DNA from: Primula veris | Lineage: Eukaryota > Streptophyta > Magnoliopsida > Ericales > Primulaceae | DNA length: 64,000 nucleotides | NCBI GenBank assembly: GCA_963682055.1 | Contig: OY821740.1 | Span: forward strand, 19,554,814-19,618,813 | Direction of reading: 5' to 3' | Shown: positions 28,514-40,388 of the stretch, piece after piece | Position numbering within the stretch: the first letter of the stretch is position 1 | How the letters are laid out: every line of letters starts with the position of its first letter | The notes under the pieces: model-generated | What the model was told of the DNA's origin: nothing | The model's database searches: none | The model's input: only the letters and a program-made list of their open reading frames with translations | Translations under genes and position numbers: made by a program

Positions 28514-28554
<41 letters not shown>
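28514..28554. repeat. (AT)n microsatellite
   Basis: A nearly pure AT run directly before the Helitron-like 5' end and the copia insertion. Confidence 0.95.
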
Positions 28555-28556
<2 letters not shown>

Positions 28557-28560
28557 TTCT
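28554..28560 (+). mobile_element. 5' tip of Helitron-like element copy b, split by copia
   Basis: TCATTCT after an A. The rest of the element resumes after the copia insertion, at 35553. The last five bases, ATTCT, are the left copia target duplication. Confidence 0.5.
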
Positions 28561-28792
28561 TGTTGTGTGACATATTAGCTCGTTATAGATATATATAGAG
28601 ATATATATAGATATAGAGAGAGTTATGAGAAACAACAGACGAAGTGTTTATTCATTAATATAATTGTATAGAGAGATACATCAAGAGACCCCTGACCCTC
28701 TTTATATAATAGAGGGTAGGGTTACATATGCTAGAAAAGATCAAGATAGGCCCAATAGAGTAAGACCCAAGATGGCCAATAATATCCTACAA
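28561..28792 (-). repeat. Left LTR of copia copy 1 (divergent subtype)
   Basis: Starts TGTTGTGTGACATATTAGCT and ends near ATCCTACAA, where the final CA of a full LTR is missing and the leader ACCCGGATAAACC follows. Its middle differs strongly from the right LTR of the same element. Confidence 0.8.
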
Positions 28793-28902
28793 ACCCGGAT
28801 AAACCTCAAGGTTTATAAATACCCAATATCCGTACGTTTACCAAAAATCTCCAATATCCGCGAGCGTATATTCTATTCTCCGCGAGCAAAGTGCCGATAA
28901 CG
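28793..28902 (-). other. Displaced primer-side leader of copia copy 1
   Basis: Matches 57783-57891 of copy 2, which lies directly beside the 5' LTR there. Here it is separated from the LTR end it normally touches and fused at TAACGT to the 3' UTR. Confidence 0.75.
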
Positions 28903-28979
28903 TGGAATAAACCGAGCATTTGACAGGATGCTCTTAAACTTTATATGTGAAGATTTATTTCGGCAAGAAATGCTAAATA

Positions 28980-31900
28980 GCATAATCTAGTCATGTCTCT
29001 CTTGATCGATAACAACAAGTTGTCCTCAAATAAGACAAGTGTTTTATCTGGATCGTGAGACAGAGCATATGTAATTCAAATATGGCTAATACAAGCTCGA
29101 AGCCATATACACTCTCTAGTCGTCTCATAGAGCACATGTAGATCAGAGTGATTCGTTTGGAGTCATTCCAAGACCTCCAAGATATTGTCTTATTCCTAAT
29201 GGTAAAGACAGACCATGTTAGCAATATCACTTATGCAGGTCTGATAAGTAACCGGCATCGGTATAACCGAAAAAGGGTTGCGTTAATTCGAGTACCGAAA
29301 GGGGTAGGTACACTCGATGACGCAAATGGGATAAACTAGCCCACTTTCAAAATTACCATAAGGTAAGGGAATGTGTCTTTAGTGCCATTTCGATGGCAGC
29401 GTGTTAGCGCAAATGCTGTGTCGAGCTATACCATTCACAGCAGACGAGATGTTCGTCCTAGCACATTAGACCAAGTACAATGATGCGCTTATTATACTTA
29501 GATATGAACATCATGGTTCAATATCTCTTCATCGTCTCATCAGGGACGGACTGGGTCTATATCAATGTCTAGTGATCGAACGATCATGGGAGAATCTGAC
29601 GAATTAGCGTCATGATGACTAAAACATCATAACACCTTCTGGGTGTAGTCTGAATCATGGACTTAGATTCAATCTTTATGGGACTCGATCATCACGCCGA
29701 GTCACTACCGTGTCTTCCCAAGATCATTCATCTCGAAGGCAAATCCAAAAATGGATCGCGTAATAAAACACGCAAGGGCATAATACTTGTTCAAGTATCC
29801 CAAGCTAATCAAGTACTCACTTAGGCGGTATACCACATCCACTCGGATTATATTAATCCATATAGTGAACGTCTCAGTCAATTGAGATCGTGTTCCGTGG
29901 TCAGGAACTACTTGATTTAAGCACATGAAGCCACACAGGGACCTTCATTTATATCTCTTGTTTAAATTCCCTCAGAGATAAGATCGTGACCACAATCACA
30001 TGATGCAAAATCAGTTTTCCAGAAACTACTAAACTGATAAAGTAGAGGACCGTTATAATGTCCATTACGAGGAAATAAACTATCTCGTAATCAATTCCAA
30101 GGTGTGAGAGAAGCCTTGCGCTACTAGACGAGCATTATACAATCTCATTATTCTCATCACTTTTCCTTACGAATACCCAAATAAACGAACTCGTTTAACA
30201 TTGGTGGTGTTGGAGCTACAGATCCAAACACACTTTCGCTAAGGGGTCTACTTGGATTGCAAGTTTCCATTAGTCCAGTCTATTCTACGTTGACTTCAGG
30301 CAACGGTACATGGTTCCCTGTCATAATTTGCTCATATTATCAGTCATCACTGAATATATGAACAAGTAATCAATGACAGTCTCGTTTTGCTTCAATATCG
30401 TCTAAGATATCATGATCGACAGATATTTCGAGATTCTTAGGATGAGGAGGAAATCACACATCTCCTTGCTCCTTTATAATCTCGTACGACAAATGAGTTT
30501 CAGTTCACCACCTCTGGGGCTGAACGAATTAAGAACCGGTCAACTTCCTCATATCTTAGGAAGGACGACAGACTGACGGCCGACGGCAGCATCCTTTCCT
30601 TGGCGGGTTCGGCCAAAGCAACGTGTTACGACAGGAACACGGCGTCCGACATGGACATCCATCCTTACAAGCATTTTGCAGCAGGTATAAATGATCTCGT
30701 GACATCTCATAAAGTCATTAAATGCGTCTGGCATTTAGTTAGACTTGAGTGAGTTTATGCACTTACTTATCACTAAGTGCAGTTTTGGGGATCAAGCTAA
30801 GACCAAGTGGGTTATGCCACATTACTTCACGTCGTTCCTTATCAACGGTAACGTGCAAATCTCCCCCTAACGACGGGGAGAACAGTCTTAGCGATGTCAC
30901 TTTCGCATATCATGCGGTAAATAGATCGCTTGCCAAGGTTACTCTATCAAATGATAGGTATGAGATTCATAATCGACTTATGTCCCCTTCAGAGGTCCAT
31001 ATTTTGAACGCTATAGCGGCTCAATCAAAATATTAATTAAGCACTCCAACCACGCGTTAATATGAGACTTCTGGCTCATAACCAGTAACCAGCTGGTACG
31101 CATATGGTGTTTGAGTGTCTATGGGCCTCATGACGGACCAATGCAGCAAAATAGCATAACCCCACACGGAAATATAAATCTTGGTGCGCAAGATGAAGAA
31201 ATATGTGTAATCATTTGCAGTCGCATCATCAAACTTTCCGTGAATCCATTTGGGTCTGAACATAATCGACATGATGTTCAATTTCCAAACTCAAGTAATT
31301 CAAATCGAAATTTCGATTCTTACTCTTCGGTATTATCAAGTCGACTAGACTTTTCAGGATAATCCGGATCATGAGCCATCAACTTAATGATAGGGCTAAA
31401 AGTTTGAAAAGTGCTGCATTTATGTGGACAACATTAAAATATGACCATATTGTCGATGCATCAACCATAACCATTTATATGTATGGTCCGTCTTATGGTT
31501 GGATAAGTCCACAATAACTCCTTAAATTCTTTATAAGAATTCTACGAGTTCATTTCGTGATCTTTACACATACTAGTCCTTCAAAGTGAGCATTAATGGC
31601 ATGAATTTCGGATTAATCGCGAAATATATTCACAGAGAGAATCCAAATGCGATGCGATTATAAATCAAGCATCGTCTTTTGATCCGGGAATATCTCATCC
31701 GGTCAATGCCACAATATCAAAATGCTCTTATCAATCAACGACAGGCGAATGATAGTATAGACAATCATGTCTTAGCATCTAAATCATTTATCATCTCGAC
31801 GACAGGCGAAATGATAAGGTAACTTTAAATTCTTTTAAAAATTGTGGTAGAAACCACTTGAAAGACATTTCAACTCCTATAAAATACGTTTTTTGGTTGT

Positions 31901-33000
31901 ATTGAATGGAGGCTATGTAAAGAAATTTTAATTCTTTCATGAGCTATTATTAGATAACACTGGTTTTCTCGAATATTTTATAACTCAACAAGGTACGGCA
32001 GGATCTACATGAGTATAAGACCTCATATTTGACAAATCAATTTGGTTTTTACCAAAGATTTTGATTTGGAACGACAGGTCCAGAATCATTGTCACAAAGG
32101 ACTCTTTTAGGCAAGTAGTTGGTGAAATTATGTGGTAAACGGTTACCCACTATTTCCAAAAAAAAATCAACTACCCCACAAGTATTGCCTAAAATTTCAT
32201 AATTTAAAATTTGGTCACATTTGTCAAAGGAATTTGCTCAAAACAATTTAAATTATTTCGAGAAATTTCGTAAACAGGCAAACCATAATCCAAAAGTATG
32301 TCCAAATGGAAAAATCATAATCCAAATGGAAAAATATAATCCAGATGAGCGAAAAAATGGCTCAATGATTTATCAAAATCAATAAAGAAAGGTACCAAAC
32401 TTATTTGAGCCACAAAACCGGGGGTCTCAAGAGTTTTCTTTCAATTATCTTTAACCACATTAGCATCGGTTTTTTTATCTTTATAATAGTTTTGAACTAT
32501 TTAAGGAGTAACCGTGCATGACCTTTGTCTTTATAGCATAGAGTTGCCTCCTTGAGCATTATCTCTTGCTTTGTGACAACGGGCCATATTGTTCCTTTCA
32601 ATTACTGTCTTGGAGCCACATGTTTTCGATTTTGACGATTGTCTAAAATCTCGCTTGGCTAGGCGATTCATCGGGATAGCGACAGTTCGAGACAAATAAC
32701 ACTTGTCTCGGTTCTCGATTCGTGGAAAAAAAATGTACACGAAGAGCATTAATATCAGGCAAACAATTCGCCATTGACCCAATATGATTAAAACTACTCA
32801 TCGGGGTAATTTTCTAATCCAATAACAGATAGGCGATAAAGGAACATGGTGAATATAAATTCACGATACTGCTTATGAATACAATTTCCAAGCTAGTATT
32901 TTGGTGAAGTATTGCTCCAATATGTCAATTTCAAACATTTGTTCACCATAGACGTCATCACGTCTCAAATGTGACGGCGGAATAAAATCAATGCTTTAGC
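28980..33000 (-). pseudogene. Disabled copia pol (copy 1)
   Basis: Minus-strand fragments in several frames match copia polyprotein order. Nearest the left end are RNase H remnants: TISWRSW, ETTREC.WLRA and LVLFEDNLL. Upstream in the pol direction are MKDLGKTR-like and ARIDVPVG-like reverse transcriptase pieces. Stops and frameshifts interrupt every block. The counterpart in copy 2 is broken in similar places, so the decay or a non-autonomous state may predate both insertions. Confidence 0.7.
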
Positions 33001-33944
33001 ATTCATCTTGAGGGTAACAACAAACTCGTGTTTTACTCATCAAAGATGCCATCCAAAAAAAAGTTGGGCATCACATTTTCACACATCAGGGTGAGTAACA
33101 TGTGGTGACGGATTAAAATCAACGTTTAAACAGTCATTTCGCAAGTATGTTTTACGAATTTTCTCATCATAGATGGCATCCAACATGTGTTGGGAGTTCT
33201 GGATTATTTATCATATAAAACGACTGGTTTATATGTTTATGGTTTGCACAAGCACAAACGTTTTTTCGAAACGACAGGTTCGAAAACATTAGTTTTGCTT
33301 CTCATGTGAATCGGTTCTCATTGATCGAACGACGGGTCGATACTGAAACACCAATTCGGCGAAACATACATCACTATATAAACACACTCGGGGAAATTAT
33401 TATTTAGTCAACCACTTTCGGTAGCTATACTTGAAAAACGATCAGGAAAGACGGTGAGAGTGGAGGGCACGAATGCCACTTAAAACCCGACCTCATTAGG
33501 ATATCGACTTCCGCCTATATCTTTTCTTCACATCGTATCCAAATAGGTGAGCCTAGTTGGGAAAGGTTCATAATTTTTCCAACTTAAATGTGAAAATATA
33601 TGATTTCGTAAATTACCATATTATATACTTGGCAGTGATTAAGTAATTATTTAGATTGTACCTGTAATACATATTATAACAAGATATTGTAAATAACACT
33701 TAGTAATATCTAATACAATCCATCAATCTAAATTTACCAATCAGTACAGAATATATCACAATTATTATTCTAAGGTCATATGTGTAAGTGTTATTAATGG
33801 TAATTTAGAACATGCAAGTAAAAATTATATTTAATTACTAATTTACCATATATGTTAATTTTTTTTTAACATGCAAAGTGGTTAAATTTACATGGAAACA
33901 TATCAATTTATTCAATTAACATGCAATTTTTTTATTCACTTGCC

Positions 33945-33983
<39 letters not shown>

Positions 33984-34620
33984 TGTGGGTGAATATTTAG
34001 ACCGAATATTGACTTTTATAACACATATATACTGTTTTTATACATGTAATATATTACAGGGACTATCCGTGTAATTTCAGCAAATTATATATCTATTTAC
34101 AGCATTATTACAGCTTCAGTCCATAATTTCAGACAAGTTTCAGTTTAGTTCTTTAGTAATTAACATGCACAGTCAATAGTTTCAGCGAATTACAAAACAG
34201 ACCTACTGTTTTCAGTTTTTTTTTACAGATTTAATCCCACAGATTAATACATGTTTTACAATTACATGATTTCCGATTTACAACCCGATTATATGTCTTT
34301 TACTAATTTTGTTTGTATAAAAATATAATTTTACAGTACACTATACATATTACATATAAGTTGGTTTTTATAGACAGATTGATCATGTTAGACAGTAAAA
34401 AAAAATCTATCACGCATAGTTTTTTTTTTCTTCAACAAATACATGCAATTTGAGTTATTTTGTTACGATCATATATAGTTATCCATACAAGTAACAAAAT
34501 CTAATACACATGGATTATATATTACGGGATATTTATCATGTTTTAGTTATCCATAAAATAATACGTGCGATCACATATATGGAATAAATTAAGTTTTGAA
34601 TTCGGTACCTTATGCACGTT
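33001..34620 (-). other. AT-rich 5' internal region of copia copy 1
   Basis: Corresponds to about 56110-57745 of copy 2. It is non-coding and AT-rich, with an (AT)n run at 33951-33980. It ends at GAATTCGGTACCTTATGCACG, where the inverted 3' UTR segment is joined. Confidence 0.6.
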
Positions 34621-35332
34621 ATATTTTCTTGCATACAGTCGTGTGTAAGTAAATGAGGCATCCAGTCGAATTCTCGTACTCTTTATTCGAATATGAAATC
34701 ATTACACCCAGTCGTGTGCAAGTGAGGGGGAGCATCCAGGTGAATGCTTATTGCACTAATTACTACTTAGTCGAAATCCTCGCACCCAGTCGTGTGCAAG
34801 TGAGGGGGAGCATCCAGTCGCATGCTCGTGTACTCTTTTTGTCCTTAGGCCAAGGTTTTTTCCCACTGGGTTTTCCTTGGCAAGATTTTTAGCGAGACAC
34901 GTTCCCATCATACCTCACTTAAGATTGCCGAAATTAGGGGGAGTATCCTGTTGTATACTTCTTATCACTGTGTACTCTTTTGTCCTTCGACTAGAGATTT
35001 TTCTCACTGGGTTTACTTAGTAAGGTTTTGATGAGGCACCTATTTTGTGGTTGATCCCTACTACTACCATTGTTGCACTCTTTTTTTCTTCAATCAGAGA
35101 TTTTCCCATTCGGTTTGCTCTGACAAGGTTTTGATGAGGCACACTGTTTTGTGGTTAGTTAGTTACATGATATTTTGACCTATATCATTCAGCTACACAG
35201 TTTCTCCTAGGTACCGGTTTTGTCCCACACTGGGTTTTCCGTCCCTAAAGTTTTTATGTGTTTAGCACTGCGAATGAACTCGGCTCAGATCGACTGCATG
35301 AAGACGAAGAATTCAAGACGTTTAAAGGGGAG
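34621..35332 (+). other. Inverted distal 3' UTR with repeated purine-rich motifs
   Basis: Equivalent to the reverse complement of 51318-52040 in copy 2. It contains the block GTCGTGTGCAAGTGAGGGGG followed by AGCATCCAG at 34711-34739 and 34789-34817, plus a degenerate copy near 34638. The true polypurine tract AAAGGGGAG lies at 35324-35332, directly before the LTR. The frame at 34653-34892 is a repeat translation. Confidence 0.7.
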
Positions 35333-35547
35333 TGTTATAGGATATTATTGGACTATTGGGCTTGTACTTTATAGGCCTAAGTGGGCTTGTAACCCTACCC
35401 CTCTATCTATATAAAGAGGGTTAGGGGCCTTGTATTTGACATTCATTCATATACATTCTGATTAATAAAGATCATGTTGTTTTCTCTCTCTATATTCTCT
35501 CTCTATATCTATATACATATATATGTGAGCTAATATGTCACACAACA
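35333..35547 (+). repeat. Right LTR of copia copy 1
   Basis: 215 bp, TGTTATAGGATATTATTGG to ATGTCACACAACA, with a TATATAAAG box inside. Orientation is opposite to the left LTR. Confidence 0.85.
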
Positions 35548-35552
35548 ATTCT

Positions 35553-35854
35553 ATTATAATAACCTAACTCAATTCAAATAAGACTGTCCAATTTAGCAAC
35601 TTTTTTTTCCAAAAATATCCATATATTTTTTTATTAATTACAATAATATTATACTTACATAAAAAAATATAAAAAGTAATAACTAATAACACCATTTATC
35701 CTCCTTTAACAACTAAACATTCTTTTAAGTCTTATTATATTATATTATACTATATATTTTTTTATTATCCACATTTATATCACAACTACACTTATTTTCT
35801 ATATTTTAATTGCATTGCACGTCACACACGCAACGCATAGGGCACGATTACTAG
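35553..35854 (+). mobile_element. Helitron-like element copy b, main part
   Basis: Continues the element begun at 28554. Near its end a stem TGCATTGCACGT/ACACGCAACGCA (10 of 12 paired) is followed by 13 bp and then CTAG at 35851-35854, before a T. Homologous to 58918-59211 in inverted orientation. Uninterrupted length is about 309 bp. Confidence 0.5.
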
Positions 35855-36479
35855 TATATATATGATTCAACTCAGCTCATATCTAAGAGAAATTTGGTCA
35901 CGTGTGATCATCTGAGCACTTTCAGTTATGATTTATGTATAAAACTTACATCGCACATCACCAAAAATCGGTTAAAAAATTAACTTAAGTTAACTGGAAT
36001 GTGTTGATTGATGAATCTATTATGAGTGAGTATGTAAATTATTAAACTTGTAAAATTAGTATGCAGATTCTTAACCACCAATAGGTTATGTAGTAAACAA
36101 TAATTAAATTAATTAGGGACATAATGTTTAACTTATGCATTGACTTTTATGGTATTTCATCGTCAAATTAGTTACGCGTTTCCTATTTCCAATTGAGAAT
36201 TTTATGCAATAGATTACAATTTGTCATGTTTATTCACTTCAACGGGTACGTAATGAGAAGTATCCATGCATTTGGGATTTGAAAAGTTATGAATGATCTT
36301 ATCATATTACCAAGACTGATTTTGAACCTTTGTTTGGTTTCTTTGACAAACCTTTTGATTAGAGAGTGAATTACCTTTTCATGTCCTGCATATCTGACGT
36401 ACTTACGATAAAAGTTACATGATGTTTTGTTTTTAGCGTTTTTTTTTTAGATTAGCTTCTTTTCAGCCTGTTCGATTCC
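35855..36479. other. AT-rich spacer, no gene seen
   Basis: No gene, RNA or repeat recognised. Confidence 0.5.
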
Positions 36480-37728
36480 TGTTGGTTTTCATGTACGAAA
36501 TAACAATTAAACAATAAAAAAGAACTAAAAATAAATAATCAAAACCAGTGTAATCTTTATTAATTTAGAATTGAAACTGAAATTACATATTACAACATGT
36601 ATAGACTGAATAGAAATTAAAGCAAACGTTATTCAGATTATTATCAATTAATAATTTGATATACTGAATTGCAATAAATAGAAACTGCCGGACTGGAAAA
36701 TATAAACTTAACGGCCGAACTGTTCTGATTGAAATTGAAATTACAGGTGGTTCTCTGAAATTACAGAAAGTTAAAAGACAGAATTGAAAATTACAGCTAA
36801 GTACAACAAATTAAAATACTGAATTGAAATTGCAGAATTGAAAAGACAAAATATAAATTGCAGAATTTAAATTGCAGTATTTAAAAGACAGAAATAAAAA
36901 AGATAAGACGACTGCTAAACAGTCTGTCCTTAACCGATATTCGCCCAACCACCTTAATGTTTCTGTTTGCGTTGACACTTCGATTCCAAGGTACAACGTC
37001 ACGGATGACTCGCCAAAAACTGGCGACGAGTCAAGATCGAGCCGTTGGTATGTGGTTCTCTCTCTGTCTAGTATGCTATGGGAAAATTATGAATGTTGTT
37101 TTTCAGAATGTAAAAAAATGTATGTTTAGAGAGTAGGGGAGAGCTGCATACTTATAGGCTAAGCTGAAATTTCAGTCATAATGGTCACTTAATTCAGCAA
37201 TCAAAACTGCTGAATTAATAGTGCAATTATTCTCATTTAATTGCATCAGTTACAAGTTTGCTGGAATTTTTTAAACTGTTTTGTTATTATCCAAAACTCT
37301 TAGACTTTCTTGGAACTCGAACCCGAAGTCCTAAGTCCCAAGTCCGCGACCGAGCCCGAGCGAGCCCCTATGAGGCTACACATTATTACCACTCTCTAGT
37401 GGTGAATATATATATAAACTATTCAAAATAATTTTTCCTCTTTGATGTGAGATAAACATTTGGGTGGCTTCCCCATCCCTTTTCTTTCTCAATCTCTCTT
37501 CCCAAATTTCAGATTTCGTCTCTCCATTGTCCAACCTCGGAGCCAATTTCCATTCACACACATTCACCGAATAGATTATGCGATATACCGTTTTGAATCT
37601 CGTCACACAAGCTACTCAAACCATTTGAGTACGAAGTCTAAAATTTAGATTATTCACGTGAAATTTGATCAAACTTTTGGACTCGTGATCAAATTCGAAA
37701 AACACCATAAACATGGTTTTTCCTAACA
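36480..37728 (-). mobile_element. Probable solo LTR (1.25 kb)
   Basis: On the minus strand it begins TGTTAGGAAAAACCATG and ends GAAAACCAACA, the TG...CA form with short inverted ends TGTTAGG/CCAACA. The flanks are ATTCC (36475-36479) and ATACC (37729-37733), a 5-bp duplication with one mismatch. No internal retrotransposon sequence is attached on either side. The purine-rich region 36541-36900 with repeated GAATTGAAATTACAG and the two small frames near 36811-37129 lie inside it. Confidence 0.5.
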
Positions 37729-37734
37729 ATACCC

Positions 37735-37965
37735 GGTTCCAAAGAGGGTTAATGATGTTGGGACGGTTGTTATGTGAGCGTGTGTACTATTTGAAGTGTA
37801 AAGATGGGTTGTGTAAGGTGAGGGAGATATTTCTTTTTTCATGTTATCTTGCTTTTAAACGGGGTCAATGTTATTGGGATGGCTGTTCTTTGTGCATGTG
37901 CGCGTTTTATCTAATGTTGAAAAGGGGTGAGTAAGACGAGAGAGTGATATATGAGTGGCTCTTTG
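37735..37965 (+). repeat. Diverged tandem duplication (period about 117 bp)
   Basis: AGAGGGTTAATGATGTTGGGACGGTTGTT and, 117 bp later, a related copy with CGGGGTCAATGTTATTGGGA are followed by similar GTGTG and AGATGGG/AAAGGGG blocks. The plus-strand frame 37713-37934 spans it but has no recognised features. Confidence 0.5.
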
Positions 37966-38483
37966 GAACAGTCATATTAACAATCGTTAGATTAAAAAAT
38001 GAATGTTTAGATAATATTTTTCAATAACTAATTTATTTTTTCTATTTTTCACAAATTAGAAATTGATAAATTGAAAATAAATTGTACAACACACTAAAAA
38101 ACGAAATAAAAATATATAACCCTATTATGCATATCTTAAACTTAAATATTAATCAATTTTTTTTTTTTTTTTTATGCATTTAACACATTTATATGTTAAC
38201 GGGTTATGAACAAGTTATATAGTCTCGTAGACTATATCGGGACATGCCCCAATTGCTACGTTTTTTGAGCAACAAAAAGAAAAATGATAGTTTCTTCATT
38301 TCTTTTAACATGGAGTTGCACTTGCAATGAAGCAGAATCTATGCTGTAATCCATTGTTTTTCTCTAAAAAAAAACTTTTTTATTTTAAGAATTACGGCGT
38401 GAGCAAGGGAAAAGATCATTCTCTTTTGGATATTATCTTGTTTTGAATTACTGAATATTCCATATATAAGAAGACCCCCATAA
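37966..38483. other. AT-rich spacer with a T16 run, no gene seen
   Basis: Contains a homopolymer T run near 38158-38173. Nothing else recognised. Confidence 0.5.
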
Positions 38484-38775
38484 AACCTGGGAAGTACGAT
38501 CGGGAAAAGGATATTTGGTAAATGGACTCACAACCTGCAAAACGTTGTGAGTCCAATTTTACCATTACACCAACAACTTTTTTGTTTAATTGGGGGCATC
38601 AATGTATATATTTTAGATTTTTTTAATTACAAGTATAAAAAAAAAAAAAAAAAAATTGTAAATCGTCGCCACACGACCACCTCAGTCCCCCTTGGGTCTT
38701 CCCCTGCGTATACATAAGAGTACATATACCAAAACTGCATCCAGAAACGAAGGGAAAAGTATCAACTTATAGTGG
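38484..38775 (-). pseudogene. Broken fragment of an AVT1-type transporter gene
   Basis: Two pieces match the intact gene at 40389-47388. The first, 38515-38534 on the minus strand, equals the 20-nt exon (VVSPFTK reading) with its acceptor GCAG and the following ATATCCTTTT intron start. The second, about 38706-38734, equals the start of the preceding exon (FGICTLM reading) with its acceptor GCAG. The exon body between them is missing. Region 38965-39560 resembles the intact gene's upstream region 48035-48760, so this looks like the remnant of a tandem gene duplicate. Confidence 0.6.
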
Positions 38776-38964
38776 ATACACAGAGAAATGCTTATAATGA
38801 ATACTAACTTCGGTTTTTATAGCATAAATCCTTAAACTAATTTTGGGGGATGCCAGATATAGAACTATTGTGTTAAAACACTGGTACAACAGCTTTTAAT
38901 GAGGGATGTACGTGTTTGGTGGTTGTAGCTTCTAATTGAAGTTAATAATAAGTTTGCTCCAAAG

Positions 38965-39072
38965 ACAAATCCCTATTTTCTAGTTTGAGATAAAAAGTTT
39001 ACTACGGGTTTGGTGCTGAGTCTTGACACACCTTTTGCCATCAAATATAACATGATAATTGATTCACTCTCG

Positions 39073-39120
<48 letters not shown>

Positions 39121-39560
39121 ATACAGTCACACACATGTCTATGAAGTTATATTAGATTCTTTGTGGATCTTTATCTGGTAAGTTTTATTTTTAAGTAATA
39201 CTTATTGTGTTGTAACTTTTACCCTTCTTTATACGTTCATATATCCAGTTGCTTTGATTGGCCGAGTTTTGATAGTGTTTTGATAGTCGACTAGAAAAGC
39301 GAATTTACTTGTGACTTGCTATCTGTTAATTGATAAACATAAAATTACGAGTTATGTTTAAATATAAGTCGAATTGTTCATTGGCTGTTGATTCGTGTCA
39401 AATTAAGAGTTCAAGTTCTAATCAGGTTATTAGCTGATAACCGTACCACACATAAGCATTGTTTTTTGTTAATCGGAACACTGCTAGCATAGCATCTCTT
39501 GTGGATAGGATCGATCTTTTCAGTTTTAGTAACCAGTTTGAGTCGTGTTTCTCATTTCAT
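38965..39560 (-). repeat. Duplicated upstream segment of the AVT1 locus (copy near the pseudogene)
   Basis: AATCCCTATTTTCTAG, CTTGACACACCTTTTGCC.TCAAAT and later TTAAGAGTTCAAGT and TTGAGTCGTGTT blocks recur in the same order at 48035-48760. Similarity is patchy, indicating age. Confidence 0.45.
39074..39115 (+). repeat. (CA)21 microsatellite
   Basis: Pure CA run within the duplicated upstream segment; the matching site at about 48172 has only a few CA units. Confidence 0.95.
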
Positions 39561-39904
39561 ACCACACTTTATTATGTTAATCTAAACTAATGATGATAAC
39601 ATAAGTAAATTAATCCGTTTTCTGCAATACCCTCTAGATTCATTTTAATATAAAAAAAAGTTATAAACCTTTATTATTGTAATATTGTTACCATTCCATT
39701 TCACGTTTTAATTCTTGCTTGTTTCTTGCTATGATGTATTTATTACTTTAATTGAAATACCAACAGATGCAAAATGATTCCAAGACCCAACAATGATTTA
39801 GAAGAGCCTGCATAAAACCCTTATAAAGGAATACTGCTTGTATGAGCCATCATAGCTCTTACCGGTTCACAGCTTTTAAACTAGGTTATTTTGATTTTTG
39901 GCTT

Positions 39905-40092
39905 AAATGTTACTTGTGTTTGTTTGGTGGCCTTAAGATCTGGTTGACTTTGGTTTCCTGGTCTAGAAAAGTTAACTTTAAAGCTGAATCAACCTAGTTT
40001 TAATTTTTCATAACTTGAATTAAGTCAGCTTATTTGCTGAAAAGCAACAGCCAGAACCTAAATGTATTTTCTAGCTGAACCAACCATAAGCT
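39905..40092. mobile_element. Degenerate AGCTT-type MITE
   Basis: Has TTTGTTTGGTGGCC near one end, AACCAACCATAAGC near the other, and the GCTGAATCAACC / TTTGCTGAAAAGCAACAGCC motifs shared with 23871-24066. Lies downstream of the AVT1 stop. Confidence 0.4.
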
Positions 40093-40388
40093 CATTACAA
40101 GTAGTAAGTACATTATCTAACAAATCATAGCCTCAAATAGAAAAAGAAAAGGTCCATCTCCAGACGAAATGATCAGAAAAACTAAATTCCAGCTTGAGAT
40201 CCTTACAGTTTAATCAATACAACATACAAAAATAACGAGATTCAAAACCCGGACTTAATCTTGAAAATATTAAGAGAGAAAGAACAAAAATGTCAAAACT
40301 TTAAGACAGAACCTTGAGTTCAGTGCCCTTGTTTTGTAACCAAACAAGGTGCATAAAGTCCATATAGTTGCAACCATTTCCCACAAAA

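Larger units (their letters stand above)
28561..35547 (-). mobile_element. Ty1/copia element with inverted LTRs (copy 1)
   Basis: Flanked by a perfect 5-bp duplication ATTCT (28556-28560 and 35548-35552), so it integrated as one unit. The left LTR is in minus orientation, the right LTR in plus orientation, so both outer termini are the same LTR end (ACACAACA outward). The pol remnant reads on the minus strand. Compared with the normal copy at 51104-58105, the leader lies next to the left LTR and is fused to the pol-side 3' UTR, and the distal 3' UTR with its polypurine tract has moved, inverted, to the right end. Both internal joints fall at ACGT-containing microhomology. All coding regions are disabled. 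Confidence 0.85.

Noticed and set aside
34653..34892. 79-aa frame with repeated SRVQVRGSIQ
   Set aside because: It is the translated repeat of the purine-rich copia 3' UTR blocks, not a conserved protein.
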